Part shown: positions 36,353 to 44,904 of the stretch, piece by piece | Position numbering within the stretch: position 1 is the stretch's first letter | Layout: each line of letters opens with the position of its first letter | DNA from: Planctomycetes bacterium syqfu | GTDB taxonomy: Bacteria; Planctomycetota; Phycisphaerae; Phycisphaerales; Phycisphaeraceae | Length of the DNA: 64,000 nucleotides | Direction: 5' to 3' | Assembly: GCA_020974905.1 (NCBI GenBank) | Contig: CP087563.1 | Coordinates: forward strand, 806,001-870,000 | The notes under the pieces: model-generated | Seen by the model: the letters and a program-made list of their open reading frames with translations, nothing else | What the model was told of the DNA's origin: nothing | The model's database searches: none | Made by a program: the position numbers and the translations under genes

Positions 36353-37219
36353 ATGCCTGAAAATCCTGTCTTGCCCCATATGTCCGAATGGATGCGCAGC
36401 CTGAGTGTGCAAACGCTCTCTTGCGGGCAAATGCGCACAACTGAGGTGTTGAAACACGAAAAAATCGTGGATGCAACGATTATTGCCATGGCGGTACGTG
36501 GTCGATATGAAGTGATGCATAGCGGGCAACACTGGATGATCCAACCCGGTCAAACCATGATCGTCCCAAGCCAGACCCCGGTGACGATCATCCATCACCC
36601 GGATCGGACTGGCACCATGCAGGCCAAATGGGTGCATCTGCATCTGACACTCCATGGCACAATTGATCTGCTTCGACTGTTTAACCTGCCTGGCAAACTC
36701 ACCGCCAAGCCCAGTGAACTGGTCAGTGAGGTCATTGACAGACTGCATCAAATCAAATCTGCTATGGACCATGCACAGCAGTATGACCAACTGCTACTCT
36801 CACATCAGATGGCGACCACCCTCGCCCGACACCTGATCAAGCGGGGCAAACTCTCTGAACAGCAGGTTCGCAAGATGCAGCAGTCCGCCCAATTGATGCC
36901 TGTTTTTGAAGCGATTGCCCAGCATCTGGACAAATCCATCACGATTGACGAGTTATGCAGTTGGGCTCATCTATCTGCTTCACGTCTGCATGCCGTGTTT
37001 CGTGAGGCCACCGGTTTGGCCCCGATGCGCTATGTCATGCAGGTCCGTCTGACACAGGCAAGACAACAATTAGCCTATTCTCGAAGCACGATCAGCCAGA
37101 TCGCCCAATCACTTGGCTTTGTCAGTCCGTTTCATTTCAGCCGCGTCTTCAAGACCCATGTCGGCATGAGTCCCAGTGAATATCGGAAACGAAATGCCAT
37201 CGATCAACATGGCATGTGA
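36353..37219 (+). CDS. AraC-family transcriptional regulator
   Basis: 288 residues. N-terminal cupin-like sugar-sensing domain (about 20-140: GRYEVMHSGQHWMIQPGQTMIVP), and two C-terminal helix-turn-helix units (about 185-285: LDKSITIDELCSWAHLSASRL and YSRSTISQIAQSLGFVSPFHF, then RVFKTHVGMSPSEYRK). Sugar-responsive activators of this type control adjacent catabolic genes; here the divergent dehydrogenase-ThuA unit (124 bp between starts) is the obvious candidate target. No Shine-Dalgarno is seen before the ATG. Confidence 0.9.
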   Translation: MPENPVLPHMSEWMRSLSVQTLSCGQMRTTEVLKHEKIVDATIIAMAVRGRYEVMHSGQHWMIQPGQTMIVPSQTPVTIIHHPDRTGTMQAKWVHLHLTLHGTIDLLRLFNLPGKLTAKPSELVSEVIDRLHQIKSAMDHAQQYDQLLLSHQMATTLARHLIKRGKLSEQQVRKMQQSAQLMPVFEAIAQHLDKSITIDELCSWAHLSASRLHAVFREATGLAPMRYVMQVRLTQARQQLAYSRSTISQIAQSLGFVSPFHFSRVFKTHVGMSPSEYRKRNAIDQHGM

Positions 37220-37303
37220 TTTGCTGTAAAAATATGGAAATGCTTGACCTGCATTGGTTGAAAACCGATAAATGGTAATACCGCCCAACACCAAGGAGGC
37301 CAC

Positions 37304-38149
37304 ATGTCCAAAAATACCAGCAAGAAAAAGTCCGGCAAAAAAGTTTACGACGAGCAGGAAGCGGATGAAAGACCCAAGCTCAAAAAGAAGTTCTACGAAA
37401 AGGAACTTCAGAAAATGCAGGTCGAGCTGGTCAAGCTTCAGGAGTGGGTCAAGAGCCAGGGACTGAAAGTCGTGGTTCTTTTTGAAGGACGTGATGCTGC
37501 TGGCAAAGGCGGTACGATCAAACGCATCACCCAATCACTCAACCCACGTATCTGTCGTGTCGTGGCTTTGGGCACCCCCACCGAACGTGAGAAAACACAA
37601 TGGTATTTCCAACGCTATGTCCCGCATTTGCCCGCTGCTGGTGAGATGGTGCTTTTTGATCGCAGTTGGTATAACCGTGCTGGCGTCGAACGCGTGATGG
37701 GGTTCTGCAGCGAAGATGAATACAACGAGTTTATGCGCAGTTGCCCTGAGTTTGAACGCATGCTCATCCGTAGTGGGATCATTCTCATCAAGTACTGGTT
37801 CTCGGTCAGTGACAAGGAACAGGAACGTCGATTCCAATCACGCATTGATGATCCGACCAAACGCTGGAAGCTCTCACCGATGGACCTCAAAAGCCGACAG
37901 ATGTGGGTCGAGTACTCCAAGGCCAAGGACAAGATGTTCGGCATCACCGACACGAAGCAAGCCCCGTGGTATGTCGTTCCTTCGGATGATAAGAAACGTG
38001 CCCGACTCAATTGCATCTCGCATCTGCTGAGTATGATTGATTACAAAGACCTGACGCCCAAGCCCATCAAGCTGCCCCCCCGTCAGGATGACACCACGTA
38101 TGTCCGGCCGCCGATGAATGATCAAACTTTCGTGCCACAGAAGTATTGA
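37304..38149 (+). CDS. ppk2: Polyphosphate kinase 2 family protein
   Basis: 281 residues, start set by AAGGAGG 7 nt before the ATG. PPK2 core with Walker A EGRDAAGKGGTIKRI (about 62-76), Walker B LFDRSWYNRAGVERVMGF, lid region SDKEQERRFQSRIDDPTKRWKLS (split: the family block FQSRIDDPTKRWKLS), then SPMDLKSRQMWVEYSKAKD. Transfers phosphate between polyphosphate and nucleotides (class I PPK2 preferentially makes nucleoside triphosphates from diphosphates). N-tail is Lys-rich. Length normal. Monocistronic with a strong terminator. Confidence 0.92.
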   Translation: MSKNTSKKKSGKKVYDEQEADERPKLKKKFYEKELQKMQVELVKLQEWVKSQGLKVVVLFEGRDAAGKGGTIKRITQSLNPRICRVVALGTPTEREKTQWYFQRYVPHLPAAGEMVLFDRSWYNRAGVERVMGFCSEDEYNEFMRSCPEFERMLIRSGIILIKYWFSVSDKEQERRFQSRIDDPTKRWKLSPMDLKSRQMWVEYSKAKDKMFGITDTKQAPWYVVPSDDKKRARLNCISHLLSMIDYKDLTPKPIKLPPRQDDTTYVRPPMNDQTFVPQKY

Positions 38150-38187
38150 TGCCAACGGCACCGAATATCACAATTCAAAAAACAAAA

Positions 38188-38222
38188 CACGCTGACGCTG
38201 CAAAACGTCAGCGTGCTTTTGT
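38188..38222. terminator. Bidirectional terminator between ppk2 and the convergent unknown gene
   Basis: Perfect 10-bp arms CACGCTGACG (38188-38197) and CGTCAGCGTG (38206-38215), loop CTGCAAAA, followed by CTTTTGTTT; on the other strand it is followed by a T-rich run (complement of AAAAAACAAAA, 38177-38187). It can serve both genes. Confidence 0.85.
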
Positions 38223-38238
38223 TTCTGATAGCAGGCAA

Positions 38239-39504
38239 TTACATCAGCTCAACAATCTGCTGAAGATGTTCGTGTGCCTGCGATTCAAGGTCAATGAGTT
38301 GGCCGATTTTCTGAACCAGGTCATTGCGTCCTTGCCCATTCTCAAATCCGTCTTTGCTGGTGTCGGTCTGTTCCAGCAGTCGCACAATCGCTTGATAATC
38401 TGCGATAGCTGTCTCGAAAGCCTGCATTGCACTGGACCGGTAACGCAATGCCATCTGCCTGAGATACGCAATAGCAGCTTTACGATTGCAGATCAGATGC
38501 CCTCGAACGTTGGCACTGTAGTAATGTGGGCCAGCCAATTCCGGATATTTAAGTTGCTCCTGCCAAAGTCGCCACGATTTGATACCACTGAGCTTGCCGG
38601 GATAGGCGGAAAGATCAACTTCGTCACGTCCCAATGCGATAGCATATTCCAATGCCTGTCGATCAGCTTCATGACGCGTGATCGTTGAGCAACTGCCATC
38701 AAAAATGGCGACGTTCCATGGGTATTGCTTCATGCGTACAAGCTCGTTTTTCTCAACGCATGTCAACTGCCCCAATACGTCGGGTTCACCTTCATCCATG
38801 GCCGTAATCAACACGATATCAACACAACAATCTCCCAGCACAGGAAGATGCTCATCCAGAGCCTGACGAATCGTCCGACGAAAATGCTGGCGATAATATG
38901 CAGCAGGATCGCGATCATAAGCCTTGTAATCACTGGGTAAGAAGGTAATTTTCTGCCCGTGGATCGCATTGATAAATTCCTGTCGCGTCCGTACCCCCCA
39001 ACTATCCAAAGGCCAATACCCCATATCCAATTGCTTGAGATTGTTACCAAAAGGATGCAACAGTTCGTCAGCCTGGAAGATGAATGCAATCCCGGTATCA
39101 CCTGCCATATCCACGATATCAACCATTGCTCCGACATAGTCAAGCATCATGACCATACCTGCGACCCATCGGTTTGTATTGGGATACCCGCCAGGAACAT
39201 CTGGTAGTTGTATTGCCTTTCCCTGAAGCGTCTGAGTGTAACCTTCAACAGGATTAATCGAGGCAACGGTTTTGCGCAAGTGATGCCAGTTGCTAAAACC
39301 ATAATCCATCGCCAGGGCAAACTGCATTTGTGCCAGCTTGATGGGCATTCCAAAAATCACCTCGTCATCCAAATGAGTCAAATCGCGCATGTGACGGAGC
39401 ACAGGCAAGACATCCTGATCACGTTGAGCATGTGCTTTAAGCAATGCCTTTGCTTCGTTTTTGAGATGCGAGAGTTGGGGTGAAGGCGGTAAAAAACGTG
39501 TCAT
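38239..39504 (-). CDS. Unknown protein with an N-terminal helical motif of the ankyrin-protein type
   Basis: 421 residues, no catalytic family recognised. The first ~75 residues (LPPSPQLSHLKNEAKALLKAH, then AQMQFALAMDYGFSNWHHL) match the helical leader often found ahead of ankyrin-repeat and other planctomycete/actinobacterial proteins. The middle (GYPNTNRWVAGMVMMLDYVG, YWPLDSWGVRTRQEFINAI, AAYYRQHFRRTIRQALDEHLPVL, split) recalls BtrH/C39-like peptidase-fold proteins that hold a Gly/Trp-rich core, but no catalytic Cys-His-Asp set can be defined by eye. Leu/Gln-rich helices close the protein. Monocistronic. Cytoplasmic. Confidence 0.65.
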   Translation of the reverse strand: MTRFLPPSPQLSHLKNEAKALLKAHAQRDQDVLPVLRHMRDLTHLDDEVIFGMPIKLAQMQFALAMDYGFSNWHHLRKTVASINPVEGYTQTLQGKAIQLPDVPGGYPNTNRWVAGMVMMLDYVGAMVDIVDMAGDTGIAFIFQADELLHPFGNNLKQLDMGYWPLDSWGVRTRQEFINAIHGQKITFLPSDYKAYDRDPAAYYRQHFRRTIRQALDEHLPVLGDCCVDIVLITAMDEGEPDVLGQLTCVEKNELVRMKQYPWNVAIFDGSCSTITRHEADRQALEYAIALGRDEVDLSAYPGKLSGIKSWRLWQEQLKYPELAGPHYYSANVRGHLICNRKAAIAYLRQMALRYRSSAMQAFETAIADYQAIVRLLEQTDTSKDGFENGQGRNDLVQKIGQLIDLESQAHEHLQQIVELM

Positions 39505-39684
39505 CTGAAACCTTCCTTTCAGGTTCGTGTCCGTGGTTTGCTCAAGCGGACTAAAAAGAAGGTCTATATGTCAATCAGAAGAAAATTGAGAGTGAACTGA
39601 GTCCTTTCCGCAAACCAGGCGGCATCTCTCAATGCCGTCTGGAGTATACCAACAGGGGTTTAATTCTCAAGACTTCACGAACAC

Positions 39685-42600
39685 TCAATCCAATTTAATT
39701 GTTAGTTGTTTTCCCTCTCGGGTAAGTGACGTACGAAGTTGCCTGGATTGGCCGTTGGTAGTAACAGTGATGTCATACTCACCAAGAAAGCCGCGAAGTT
39801 TTGCATCACCCTGGCTGGACGTGGTGACCTGTTCGTTGGTCCACCATTGGTTGAAGACTAAATCCTTGTACACCTTCAAACCCTTTTTCTCCGACCAATC
39901 CTCGTTGTACAACGGGCAGTTTTTCTTCCAGTGTCGACCGTCCCAGAACCCCCAGAATACGATACTTTCAATCGCAGGATGAGCGAAGGACGCAATCATC
40001 ACATCGCGGAGATACATGGCTTGGAGTTCTTCGTCATCGTTGAGGACGTCCAATTCCGTGATGGCAATGGGCACATTGAACTGATCATAAAACCGATCGT
40101 AAATCTCCCACATGCGCAATGGACTGGCTGTTCCGACACCAAGATGCCCCTGCATGCCGATGCCTTCGATGGGCGCTCCTGCTTCACGCAGGCGTTTGAT
40201 CCAAGATTCGAAGTTGGCAACCTTCACGCCCGAGAGGATCGAATTTTCATTGATGAACATCTTTGCTTCCGGGTCGAGTTGCTTGGCTAACTTGAACCAG
40301 TTGGCAGCTTCTTCCACGCCAAGGATGTCCATGAAATCGTGATTGGTTTTGGGTTCGTTGAGGACGTCCCATTCGGTATGCACGCCGTTGTTGGCAGTGA
40401 CAATATCACGGATGTGCTTGTTGATTTCGTCTCGGAGTTTATCCGGTTCATATCGCAACACCTTAAGACGTTCAGGTGATCGACTGAAACTCGGCCAAAC
40501 GAGGGTGTGGCCACGCATTTGGATGTTGTTGTTCTTTGCCCAACGGATCGCTTCGTTGATGGCCGTGCGGTTCTTGGCGCCGGACTCCCAGGTGCCCCAC
40601 TTCATACCGTTTTCAAGGACAGCAAAATTAAACAACTCGGCTGCACGTTCCTGGTATTGTTTGTTCCGCGGATTCATGCCATAGAAAAACCAGCGATACA
40701 CAGCGGTCCCCCAACGGAAAGCATGGCGGGTCATTTTCACATCGACTTTGGCATTGCTGACCGGCTTGCCATGACTGTCAACCACGCTGATATGCATATC
40801 TGCCTTACGAATCTCCTCAATGCGTTGGGCAGCGACTTTCCGCCAGGGCGCATCGTCTTCATGGCCGTTGTAAAGTTTGGCTTTAACGGATGGCAAGGCA
40901 TCGCTGGCAATGTCCGGGCCGTAGTTGTAAAGACTCAGTCCGCCGATCTCAAACGTCTGTGGATTAAAGCCGAATTGGAAACTGAATGCCGACTTCCCGA
41001 CAGGTAAATCACGTTTGGCGGTGTAGACACGCTGCACCTTATGCCAAGTCTCACCGATGAGAAACCGGTTGGCAATCTGGATCAACTTGGTCCATGGGTC
41101 TTCATCCAACTCAAACGTGGTCAGGAATGATGTCTCACCAAACTCGGTATCGATGGCAACACTACGGACCCAATACGTCAATAGCAGCTTATCGCCCTTG
41201 CGAACCGGCGCGGTGCCTTTGCCACGAAGCTGCATATCCCACATGGCGTCAGGTTGTTTGGTGTTGGTCACACGGACAGCCTGCTTGAAAGGTTGGCCGG
41301 AGACTTCAAAACGTGTTGCGGTGAATTGGTCAGTGTTGCGGAAGGGTTTGAGTTGAGCCAATGGATCAGAACCCAGCAGACTCACGCCTTTGATGCCTGC
41401 ATATTCCGGGCCGTCACCCGCGGGCAAAGTCATGTCGCTTGAAACAGGCGCTGCACTTGATGTTGATTGCGAAGATGTGGTATCAAGTTTCTTTGCAGGT
41501 TCCACGGTGATGGATTGGGATTGATCGTTGACCGGTTTACCGTCAGCATCCAGTGCTTGAACACCAGAAACGACGCTGATCCATTGGACATCCAGTTGCC
41601 CCTGTTTGACGAAGTACAAAGCAAGATGCAGTCGAACACCTAATGCGCCGTCTGGCACATCGAGTGTTTTGGAGATGATGGACCAATCGTTGCTGGTGCC
41701 TTTGAATGTTTGGATCGCCTGGTAGGGTCCGACCTTTTTATTGTTCTTGTCGACGAACATAGCCTGCACCGTGCCGGACTTCCAGGGTTTGTTGCCGGGG
41801 ATGATGTTTCGCCAACGGACATTGGTGCTGATGGTGATTAGCTTGGCACCTTTGAGACCGGTGTACTGTTCGAGAACACATTGGCCATCGGCTTTCTGGA
41901 CTTCCAGGAACGCGTAGGTTTGGCCGTCCTGTTTGACGGGTTTGGGACTGCCGTCTTTGTTGTACCAACTGTCGATTTTGCCGTTGCCGTCTTCATCAAG
42001 CAACCGGGGATTCTTGACCAGTTGGACGCCTTGATCCGCAGCAGTTGTTGCTACCGTTGCTGTCGACTTGTTAGCGGGCTTGGCGACAGGTTTGGGCACA
42101 GGTGCGACATGACCGTCAATGGTGCTGCCGTCCGGTTGGTATGCAGTGTTACCGGGGGTGATGGAAATCCACTGGGCATCGAGTGTGCCTTGCTGGACGT
42201 AGTACAACGCCAGATGAATTCGCAGTCCCATGGCATCATCCGGCGCATCGAGCGTCTTGGTGATGATTTTCCAGTCCTTGTTGGTTCCCTTGAAAGTTTG
42301 GATGGCCTGGTAGGGTCCGGTCTTCTTGTTGTTCTTGTCGACGAACATAATTTGGACGGTGCCGGACTTCCAGCCTTTGTTGCCGGGGACGATGTTCTCC
42401 CAACGGACTTTGGCTGCAATGGTGATCTGCTTGGCACCTTTGAGTCCGTGATACTCTTCGAGGACACAGCCTTTGCCCGCTTCGGTAACCTGCAAGCTTA
42501 CATAGCTGCCGTCTTGATCGGTGACGAGCTTGGGTGAACCTTCCTTGTTGTACCAGCCGTCGGCTTTGCCGTTGGCATCTTCGTCAGCGAAGGTGGGATT

Positions 42601-42699
42601 GGGGACAAGTTGCACGAAATCCTGTGCATGGGTCACGGTGAGACACATCATGACAAGCCAAATGGTCAGAGTGATCGCTTTACCTGAATAACAAGGCAT
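39685..42699 (-). CDS. Secreted multidomain GH10 endo-beta-1,4-xylanase
   Basis: 1004 residues; AAGGAAG lies 8 nt before the ATG. Signal peptide (about 1-25, ends THAQ). Then two tandem carbohydrate-binding-like repeats (~28-180 and ~225-380; both contain WYNK-GSPK, ENIVPGNK/RNIIPGNK and YQAIQTFKGT), a third beta-sandwich module (~430-620) shared with the xylanase at 45973, and the GH10 barrel (~660-950). Acid/base Glu782 in DVLNEPKTN and nucleophile Glu882 in IAITELDV; GHTLVWPS and GIGMQGHLG are typical. A ~50-residue beta tail (GEYDITVTTNGQSRQLR) closes it. Cleaves internal xylan linkages outside the cytoplasm. It is 33 bp downstream of the prepilin-like gene and lies in the LacI unit starting at 44598. 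Confidence 0.93.
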   Translation of the reverse strand: MPCYSGKAITLTIWLVMMCLTVTHAQDFVQLVPNPTFADEDANGKADGWYNKEGSPKLVTDQDGSYVSLQVTEAGKGCVLEEYHGLKGAKQITIAAKVRWENIVPGNKGWKSGTVQIMFVDKNNKKTGPYQAIQTFKGTNKDWKIITKTLDAPDDAMGLRIHLALYYVQQGTLDAQWISITPGNTAYQPDGSTIDGHVAPVPKPVAKPANKSTATVATTAADQGVQLVKNPRLLDEDGNGKIDSWYNKDGSPKPVKQDGQTYAFLEVQKADGQCVLEQYTGLKGAKLITISTNVRWRNIIPGNKPWKSGTVQAMFVDKNNKKVGPYQAIQTFKGTSNDWSIISKTLDVPDGALGVRLHLALYFVKQGQLDVQWISVVSGVQALDADGKPVNDQSQSITVEPAKKLDTTSSQSTSSAAPVSSDMTLPAGDGPEYAGIKGVSLLGSDPLAQLKPFRNTDQFTATRFEVSGQPFKQAVRVTNTKQPDAMWDMQLRGKGTAPVRKGDKLLLTYWVRSVAIDTEFGETSFLTTFELDEDPWTKLIQIANRFLIGETWHKVQRVYTAKRDLPVGKSAFSFQFGFNPQTFEIGGLSLYNYGPDIASDALPSVKAKLYNGHEDDAPWRKVAAQRIEEIRKADMHISVVDSHGKPVSNAKVDVKMTRHAFRWGTAVYRWFFYGMNPRNKQYQERAAELFNFAVLENGMKWGTWESGAKNRTAINEAIRWAKNNNIQMRGHTLVWPSFSRSPERLKVLRYEPDKLRDEINKHIRDIVTANNGVHTEWDVLNEPKTNHDFMDILGVEEAANWFKLAKQLDPEAKMFINENSILSGVKVANFESWIKRLREAGAPIEGIGMQGHLGVGTASPLRMWEIYDRFYDQFNVPIAITELDVLNDDEELQAMYLRDVMIASFAHPAIESIVFWGFWDGRHWKKNCPLYNEDWSEKKGLKVYKDLVFNQWWTNEQVTTSSQGDAKLRGFLGEYDITVTTNGQSRQLRTSLTREGKQLTIKLD
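41560..42627. repeat. Internal duplication encoding the two binding modules of the xylanase
   Basis: Two copies of a ~470-bp segment, offset by about 588 bp (e.g. GCCTGGTAGGGTCC at 41717 and 42305, TTGTCGACGAACATA in both). DNA identity is still high locally, so the duplication is fairly recent or kept alike by gene conversion. Confidence 0.8.
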
Positions 42700-42732
42700 T
42701 GAACAAACTTCCTTTCACACAATCTGTGATGA

Positions 42733-43503
42733 TTATTGCGGGATATGGTTGGGGCGCATGTTCCGACAGAGAATTGAATCGGGTGTTTCGTGGCTTGCAT
42801 GTCCGTCGACATACAAGGCGTTGGTGACCCATTGACCGTTGTCGCCATAGGCACCGGCTTCTCTGAAACGGACTTTATATTTGGGTGACGAGTCGGATGT
42901 GCCGTACCCGTCGGTGTTGTTGCCGATGTAAACCAGAGCCTGACTGTTGAGATCGGTGCTGCTTGCGCTATAGGCTTTACCGGTGGGAGAATAGCGATCC
43001 CAGAATTTCCCGAAGCTGGTGGATTCAGGATTGGATTCACTGCTTAGCGAACCATCCATAAAAACAATGACTTCAGACTCCCGTCCAATATCGCCCAGGT
43101 GCATGTTGGGAACACCACTGCTGCCTGAGCGTTGCATGATGGCCGGGTTGCTGGTGTACTGCCATTTCGCATCAGTATTGGATTGCCAACGTGCATTGGC
43201 GCATTGCACAATGGAGACATTGTCATTGAGATACTGCATATAGACTTTGCGATATTGGTATTTGTAGCTGTTGGCCAAATCAAATGCCCATGGGAATGCA
43301 TCTTTGCTGTCACTGAGATACATGTACTGGGCAACACCGATTTGACGTAAGCCTGTGAGACATTTCAGGCCACGGGCAGCTGTGCGTGCCTGCTTCAATG
43401 CGGGTAGCAGAATGGCGATGAGGATGGCAATGATGGATATCACAACCAGTAACTCAATGAGCGTAAAGCCACGACAGAATGTGTTTTTCGGGTTGGTTTT
43501 CAT
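42733..43503 (-). CDS. Prepilin-like secreted protein of the planctomycete H-X9-DG type
   Basis: 256 residues from ATG 43503, chosen because GGAG lies 6 nt upstream and the leader then has normal length. N-terminal type IV pilin-like signal: short basic leader, cleavage before [20 protein letters not shown], then the planctomycete continuation [16 protein letters not shown] and [21 protein letters not shown]. The C-terminal region has ALYVDGHAS, the VDGH end of the H-X9-DG motif. Hundreds of such proteins occur per planctomycete genome; role is unknown, suggested to be extracellular or pseudopilus-like. It lies between a LacI regulator gene and a xylanase gene, so it probably helps xylan use (inference). 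Confidence 0.85.
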   Translation of the reverse strand: MKTNPKNTFCRGFTLIELLVVISIIAILIAILLPALKQARTAARGLKCLTGLRQIGVAQYMYLSDSKDAFPWAFDLANSYKYQYRKVYMQYLNDNVSIVQCANARWQSNTDAKWQYTSNPAIMQRSGSSGVPNMHLGDIGRESEVIVFMDGSLSSESNPESTSFGKFWDRYSPTGKAYSASSTDLNSQALVYIGNNTDGYGTSDSSPKYKVRFREAGAYGDNGQWVTNALYVDGHASHETPDSILCRNMRPNHIPQ

Positions 43504-43575
43504 CACCATCTCCAATAAACGATTCGGCGTCAAGACATGCATGCTTTTTCGCCGGTGTCTCTCTTTATTTGCATT

Positions 43576-44598
43576 TCAAACAGTTGCTGGGGGAACGATG
43601 CTCCCAGCTTCGTCATAGTCAAACGGCAAGGCAACGGGTTCGTTGTCTCCCTGCCCGGTGTCGATCCAATCCAATAACATCGTCATGGCAGCACGCCCCA
43701 CCTGCTCAAACGGGACCACCAATGTGGAGATCGGAAGGCCGGTGGCAATACGACATGGTGACGTCGCAAAACAGATAATCGAAAGATCCTCAGGCACACG
43801 AAGTCCCAACTTCATCGCAGCGGTGTAGACACTGACTGCTTCCTGCTGCTCGTAGCAGACAACCCCTGTCGGACGCTTGGGCGACTGAATCCACTGCATG
43901 ACATTCTCCATGCCAAGACAAATGGAAAAGCCGTCGTAATGCTTGTTGAAAGTCAGCTTCAAGCCTGCATCTTCAACCGCATCAGCTACGCCCCGGCCTC
44001 GGTCTTCGATGGAATAGTGACGCTCACCGTGATGACTCAGATATCCAATGTGCTGATGCCCTGCTTCCATGAGCATGCTTGCTGCACGGTACCCCGCATC
44101 ATGATCGTCAGGGCGGACACAGTCGGACTTGAGTTTGACGTTCAGCCAAACGGCCGGGAGCTTGTAAGCGCGGACATGGTTGTAAAGCTTTTCTGAGATT
44201 TCCTGGTGAATGTTGATGAGCAGGCCATCGGCGGACCATTGCTTGAGTGCGGGTGGTTCAAAGTCATCGCGTTCAAACTCCGCACAGGTGTGCTCACTGA
44301 CCATAACGCAGGTGTCACATTCCTGCGCAACCTGCTGAGCGCCGGAGAGTAATAAGCGTGGGAGGTTTCCCGCCCCTTCGTCGGCTGCCCCGAGTAAGGC
44401 GATGTTGCCGAACTTGCCGGTGCGCATGGTCCGGGCTGCTGCGTTGGGACGGTACCCATGATTCTGGGCCGCTTCAAAAACACGTTTGCGTGTGGCCTCG
44501 CTGACCCCGGGATACCCCGCCAACGCCCGTTGGACGGTCATGCGTGAGAGTCCCAGTTCGTTTGCGAGTTCAGCTTGTGTACGAATCGATTGCGCCAT
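43576..44598 (-). CDS. LacI-family transcriptional regulator (left arm)
   Basis: 340 residues from ATG 44598 (AGGAGA 9 nt upstream; an in-frame start 33 nt earlier is less likely). N-terminal LacI HTH: TQAELANELGLSRMTVQRALAG and hinge VSEATRKRVFEAAQNHGYRPN, then a periplasmic-binding-protein-like sensor (GNIALLGAADEGAG, GYLSHHGERHYSIEDRG, VVCYEQQEAVSVYTAAMKLG, the ISTLVVPFEQVGRAAMTMLLD block). First gene of the left arm: regulator, prepilin-like gene, xylanase. A perfect 29-bp palindrome lies 26 bp upstream of its start, so it is likely autoregulated. Inducer probably a xylan oligosaccharide (inference). Confidence 0.93.
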   Translation of the reverse strand: MAQSIRTQAELANELGLSRMTVQRALAGYPGVSEATRKRVFEAAQNHGYRPNAAARTMRTGKFGNIALLGAADEGAGNLPRLLLSGAQQVAQECDTCVMVSEHTCAEFERDDFEPPALKQWSADGLLINIHQEISEKLYNHVRAYKLPAVWLNVKLKSDCVRPDDHDAGYRAASMLMEAGHQHIGYLSHHGERHYSIEDRGRGVADAVEDAGLKLTFNKHYDGFSICLGMENVMQWIQSPKRPTGVVCYEQQEAVSVYTAAMKLGLRVPEDLSIICFATSPCRIATGLPISTLVVPFEQVGRAAMTMLLDWIDTGQGDNEPVALPFDYDEAGSIVPPATV

Positions 44599-44623
44599 AA
44601 TCCAGTATCTCCTGTTGCATGAT

Positions 44624-44652
44624 TGTAGCACGTGATAGTATCACGTGCTACA
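44624..44652. promoter_or_regulatory. Perfect 29-bp palindrome, LacI-type operator candidate
   Basis: Half-site TGTAGCACGTGATA (44624-44637), one central G (44638), then the exact reverse complement (44639-44652). It lies 26-54 bp upstream of the left LacI start codon. Length and symmetry fit a dimeric LacI-family operator, with odd spacing. No second copy was seen upstream of the prepilin or xylanase genes. Confidence 0.75.
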
Positions 44653-44860
44653 TTTCAAGACATACTTTTTCACTTTAAATTATATGTATCTATTTTAAAT
44701 ATCTTTAAAGCAGAATATTTTTTTAGAATGATGATACATGCAACCCTAAAGAGCCTAATCTCATCATTGACAGTCAGTCCGGTGAGTGACGGATATTTTC
44801 TATCTTTTTCCTGATACCTGCTTGCCTTGTGAGATGTACTTGGGAATAATGAAAAAGCGG

Positions 44861-44877
44861 TTTCTCAATTTGAGAAA
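44861..44877. promoter_or_regulatory. 17-bp palindrome, operator candidate for the right LacI gene
   Basis: TTTCTCAA (44861-44868), T, TTGAGAAA (44870-44877), flanked by two direct copies of AAAGCGGTTT (44855-44864 and 44875-44884) within 30 bp of the right LacI start. Distinct in sequence from the 29-bp palindrome, suggesting each regulator has its own site. Confidence 0.55.
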
Positions 44878-44904
44878 GCGGTTTTTCACGAAAGATTGAC
44901 AATC

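Larger units (their letters stand above)
44599..44904. promoter_or_regulatory. 306-bp divergent control region between the two LacI genes
   Basis: AT-rich, gene-free. Holds the 29-bp palindrome near the left gene (44624-44652) and a 17-bp palindrome with flanking direct repeats near the right gene (44854-44886). The middle is almost pure A/T (44680-44740) and probably contains both promoters, but no -35/-10 pair is clear enough to assign. Confidence 0.55.

Noticed and set aside
41560-42627. Tandem repeat as an assembly duplication
   Set aside because: The two copies differ at many positions and keep the frame with a distinct linker between them, so it is a real domain duplication.
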